Assembly (NCBI GenBank): GCA_031279615.1
Contig: JAITIE010000148.1
Span: forward strand, 1-7,363
DNA from: Candidatus Margulisiibacteriota bacterium
GTDB taxonomy: Bacteria > Margulisbacteria > Termititenacia > Termititenacales > Termititenacaceae
Reading direction: 5' to 3'
Length of the DNA: 7,363 bases
Shown: positions 6,831 to 7,363 of the stretch, piece after piece
Layout: the number at the start of each line of letters is the position of its first letter
Numbering within the stretch: position 1 is the stretch's first letter
Notes under the pieces: generated by a model
The model's input: the letters and a program-made list of their open reading frames with translations, nothing else
Told to the model about the DNA's origin: nothing
Database searches by the model: none
Made by a program: the position numbers and the translations under genes

Positions 6831-6859
6831 TTGACCACAAAAAATAGATATATTATTCT
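6831..6859 (+). promoter_or_regulatory. Putative sigma-70-type promoter for the 6916 gene
   Basis: TTGACC (6831-6836) matches the -35 consensus at 5 of 6 positions. It is followed after exactly 17 bases by TATTCT (6854-6859), a 4 of 6 match to the -10 box, in an AT-rich stretch. Transcription would start near 6866 and give a leader of about 50 bases. It lies in the 135-bp region (6781-6915) between two divergent genes. I found no equally good promoter facing the SNF2 gene and no clear operator palindrome. AT-rich DNA yields such matches by chance, so this is tentative. Confidence 0.4.
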
Positions 6860-6900
6860 GAAACCCCAGACGCTCTGATTACGATAAGTTAATGTAAGGG

Positions 6901-6907
6901 AAAGGAG
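6901..6907 (+). promoter_or_regulatory. Shine-Dalgarno for the 6916 gene
   Basis: AAAGGAG ends 8 bases before the ATG at 6916. It is the strongest ribosome binding site in the window and fixes the start of the partial gene at the right edge. Confidence 0.75.
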
Positions 6908-6915
6908 CAGAAAAC

Positions 6916-7363
6916 ATGCCGCCGGTCAGCGCTCAGATAAGACAATTTTCTCCTATAGCGCAAGCCGCTTTTTTGCGAAATCTGGGTTTAGAGGATAAAA
7001 ACCGTAACGGCGTCATCGACCGTGGCGCTGGTGAAGGCTATGAGGGATTTATCGCCAGATATGGCAATGCCGACACGGGATTTTTCATTAACGGGATCAC
7101 CCAGGGCGCCGGCAACGGCAAGCTAGAAGAAAATGAAATTATCAATCATTACTATTTGAATATTCGTTTTAAAAACTCTGCGGAGACTGAAGCTGTCGAA
7201 AGCGAAGTAAGCGCGTATATCTATGCCAATAATATCCCGCTAGTCTGGCAGGATGATGAGCGAGGCACGGCGCTGAATGCGGTTAATCGTGTGCTTGGCG
7301 AGGGGTGGAACGAAAAAGTAGTAACCGAGGATGAAGCGGCAAGGATGTTCCGGCAGGTGATAA
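6916..7363 (+). CDS. Uncharacterised protein with EF-hand-like loops, 3' partial
   Basis: An open frame of 149 codons from a well-placed ATG to the window edge, with no stop; the TGA and TAA in the last bases are out of frame. I do not recognise a family. There is no signal peptide or membrane segment in the visible part, so it looks cytosolic unless exported by an unusual route. Residues 27-35 (DKNRNGVID) resemble a calcium-binding EF-hand or dockerin-type loop, with acidic/amide side chains at positions 1, 3 and 5, Gly at 6 and Ile at 8; position 12 is Ala, so the loop is incomplete. A second, weaker loop at 63-74 (QGAGNGKLEENE) has the Gly and the final Glu but lacks the first aspartate. 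The aromatic-rich GYEGFIARYG (41-50) and IINHYYLNIRF (75-85) follow each loop. The rest (86-149) is acidic and probably helical. A single-gene promoter and strong ribosome binding site suggest real expression. Coding status is fairly secure; function is unknown. Confidence 0.75.
   Translation, partial: MPPVSAQIRQFSPIAQAAFLRNLGLEDKNRNGVIDRGAGEGYEGFIARYGNADTGFFINGITQGAGNGKLEENEIINHYYLNIRFKNSAETEAVESEVSAYIYANNIPLVWQDDERGTALNAVNRVLGEGWNEKVVTEDEAARMFRQVI

Overview
The window holds most of a tetrapyrrole (heme/siroheme/corrinoid precursor) operon on the + strand, then a convergent SNF2-family ATPase gene on the - strand, then the start of an unidentified + strand gene that runs off the right edge. 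I see no tRNA, rRNA, CRISPR array, insertion sequence or phage gene.

Region 1 (1-4288) contains hemA (5' end cut off by the window), a hemC-cobA fusion, hemB and hemL. Consecutive genes overlap by 8, 14 and 4 bases, so they are almost certainly co-transcribed and translationally coupled. Together they take glutamyl-tRNA to 5-aminolevulinate (HemA, HemL), to porphobilinogen (HemB), to hydroxymethylbilane (HemC part), and methylate uroporphyrinogen III to precorrin-2 (CobA part). The CobA half, and the absence of hemE/hemF/hemG/hemH here, suggest a branch toward siroheme or corrinoid rather than protoheme. HemD (uroporphyrinogen III synthase) is not in the window. Three of the four polypeptides are trimmed compared with textbook enzymes. 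HemA ends before the C-terminal dimerisation domain. HemC has lost the third domain, which carries the cofactor-binding cysteine, and CobA occupies its place. HemL lacks about 25 residues exactly where the active-site gating loop should be. HemB looks complete and of the zinc type.

Region 2 (4303-6780, - strand) encodes an 825-residue protein with a complete-looking bacterial SNF2 ATPase core. Its N-terminus has two tandem, nearly identical ~85-residue modules with a helix-turn-helix look. The DNA of the modules is 92% identical over 185 bp and clearly more AT-rich than the ATPase core.

Region 3 (6781-7363) is a 135-bp divergent intergenic region with a plausible sigma-70-type promoter, followed by a gene with a good ribosome binding site whose product has two EF-hand-like loops and no recognisable family.

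Organism: a bacterium of moderate G+C (about 55% in the genes sampled, lower in the SNF2 N-terminus) using C5-pathway ALA synthesis. Short HemA and short HemC forms are, as far as I recall, known in chlamydiae and some other deep-branching lineages. The unusual fusion suggests an uncultured or candidate-phylum, possibly host-associated, bacterium. The phylum cannot be fixed from this sequence alone.
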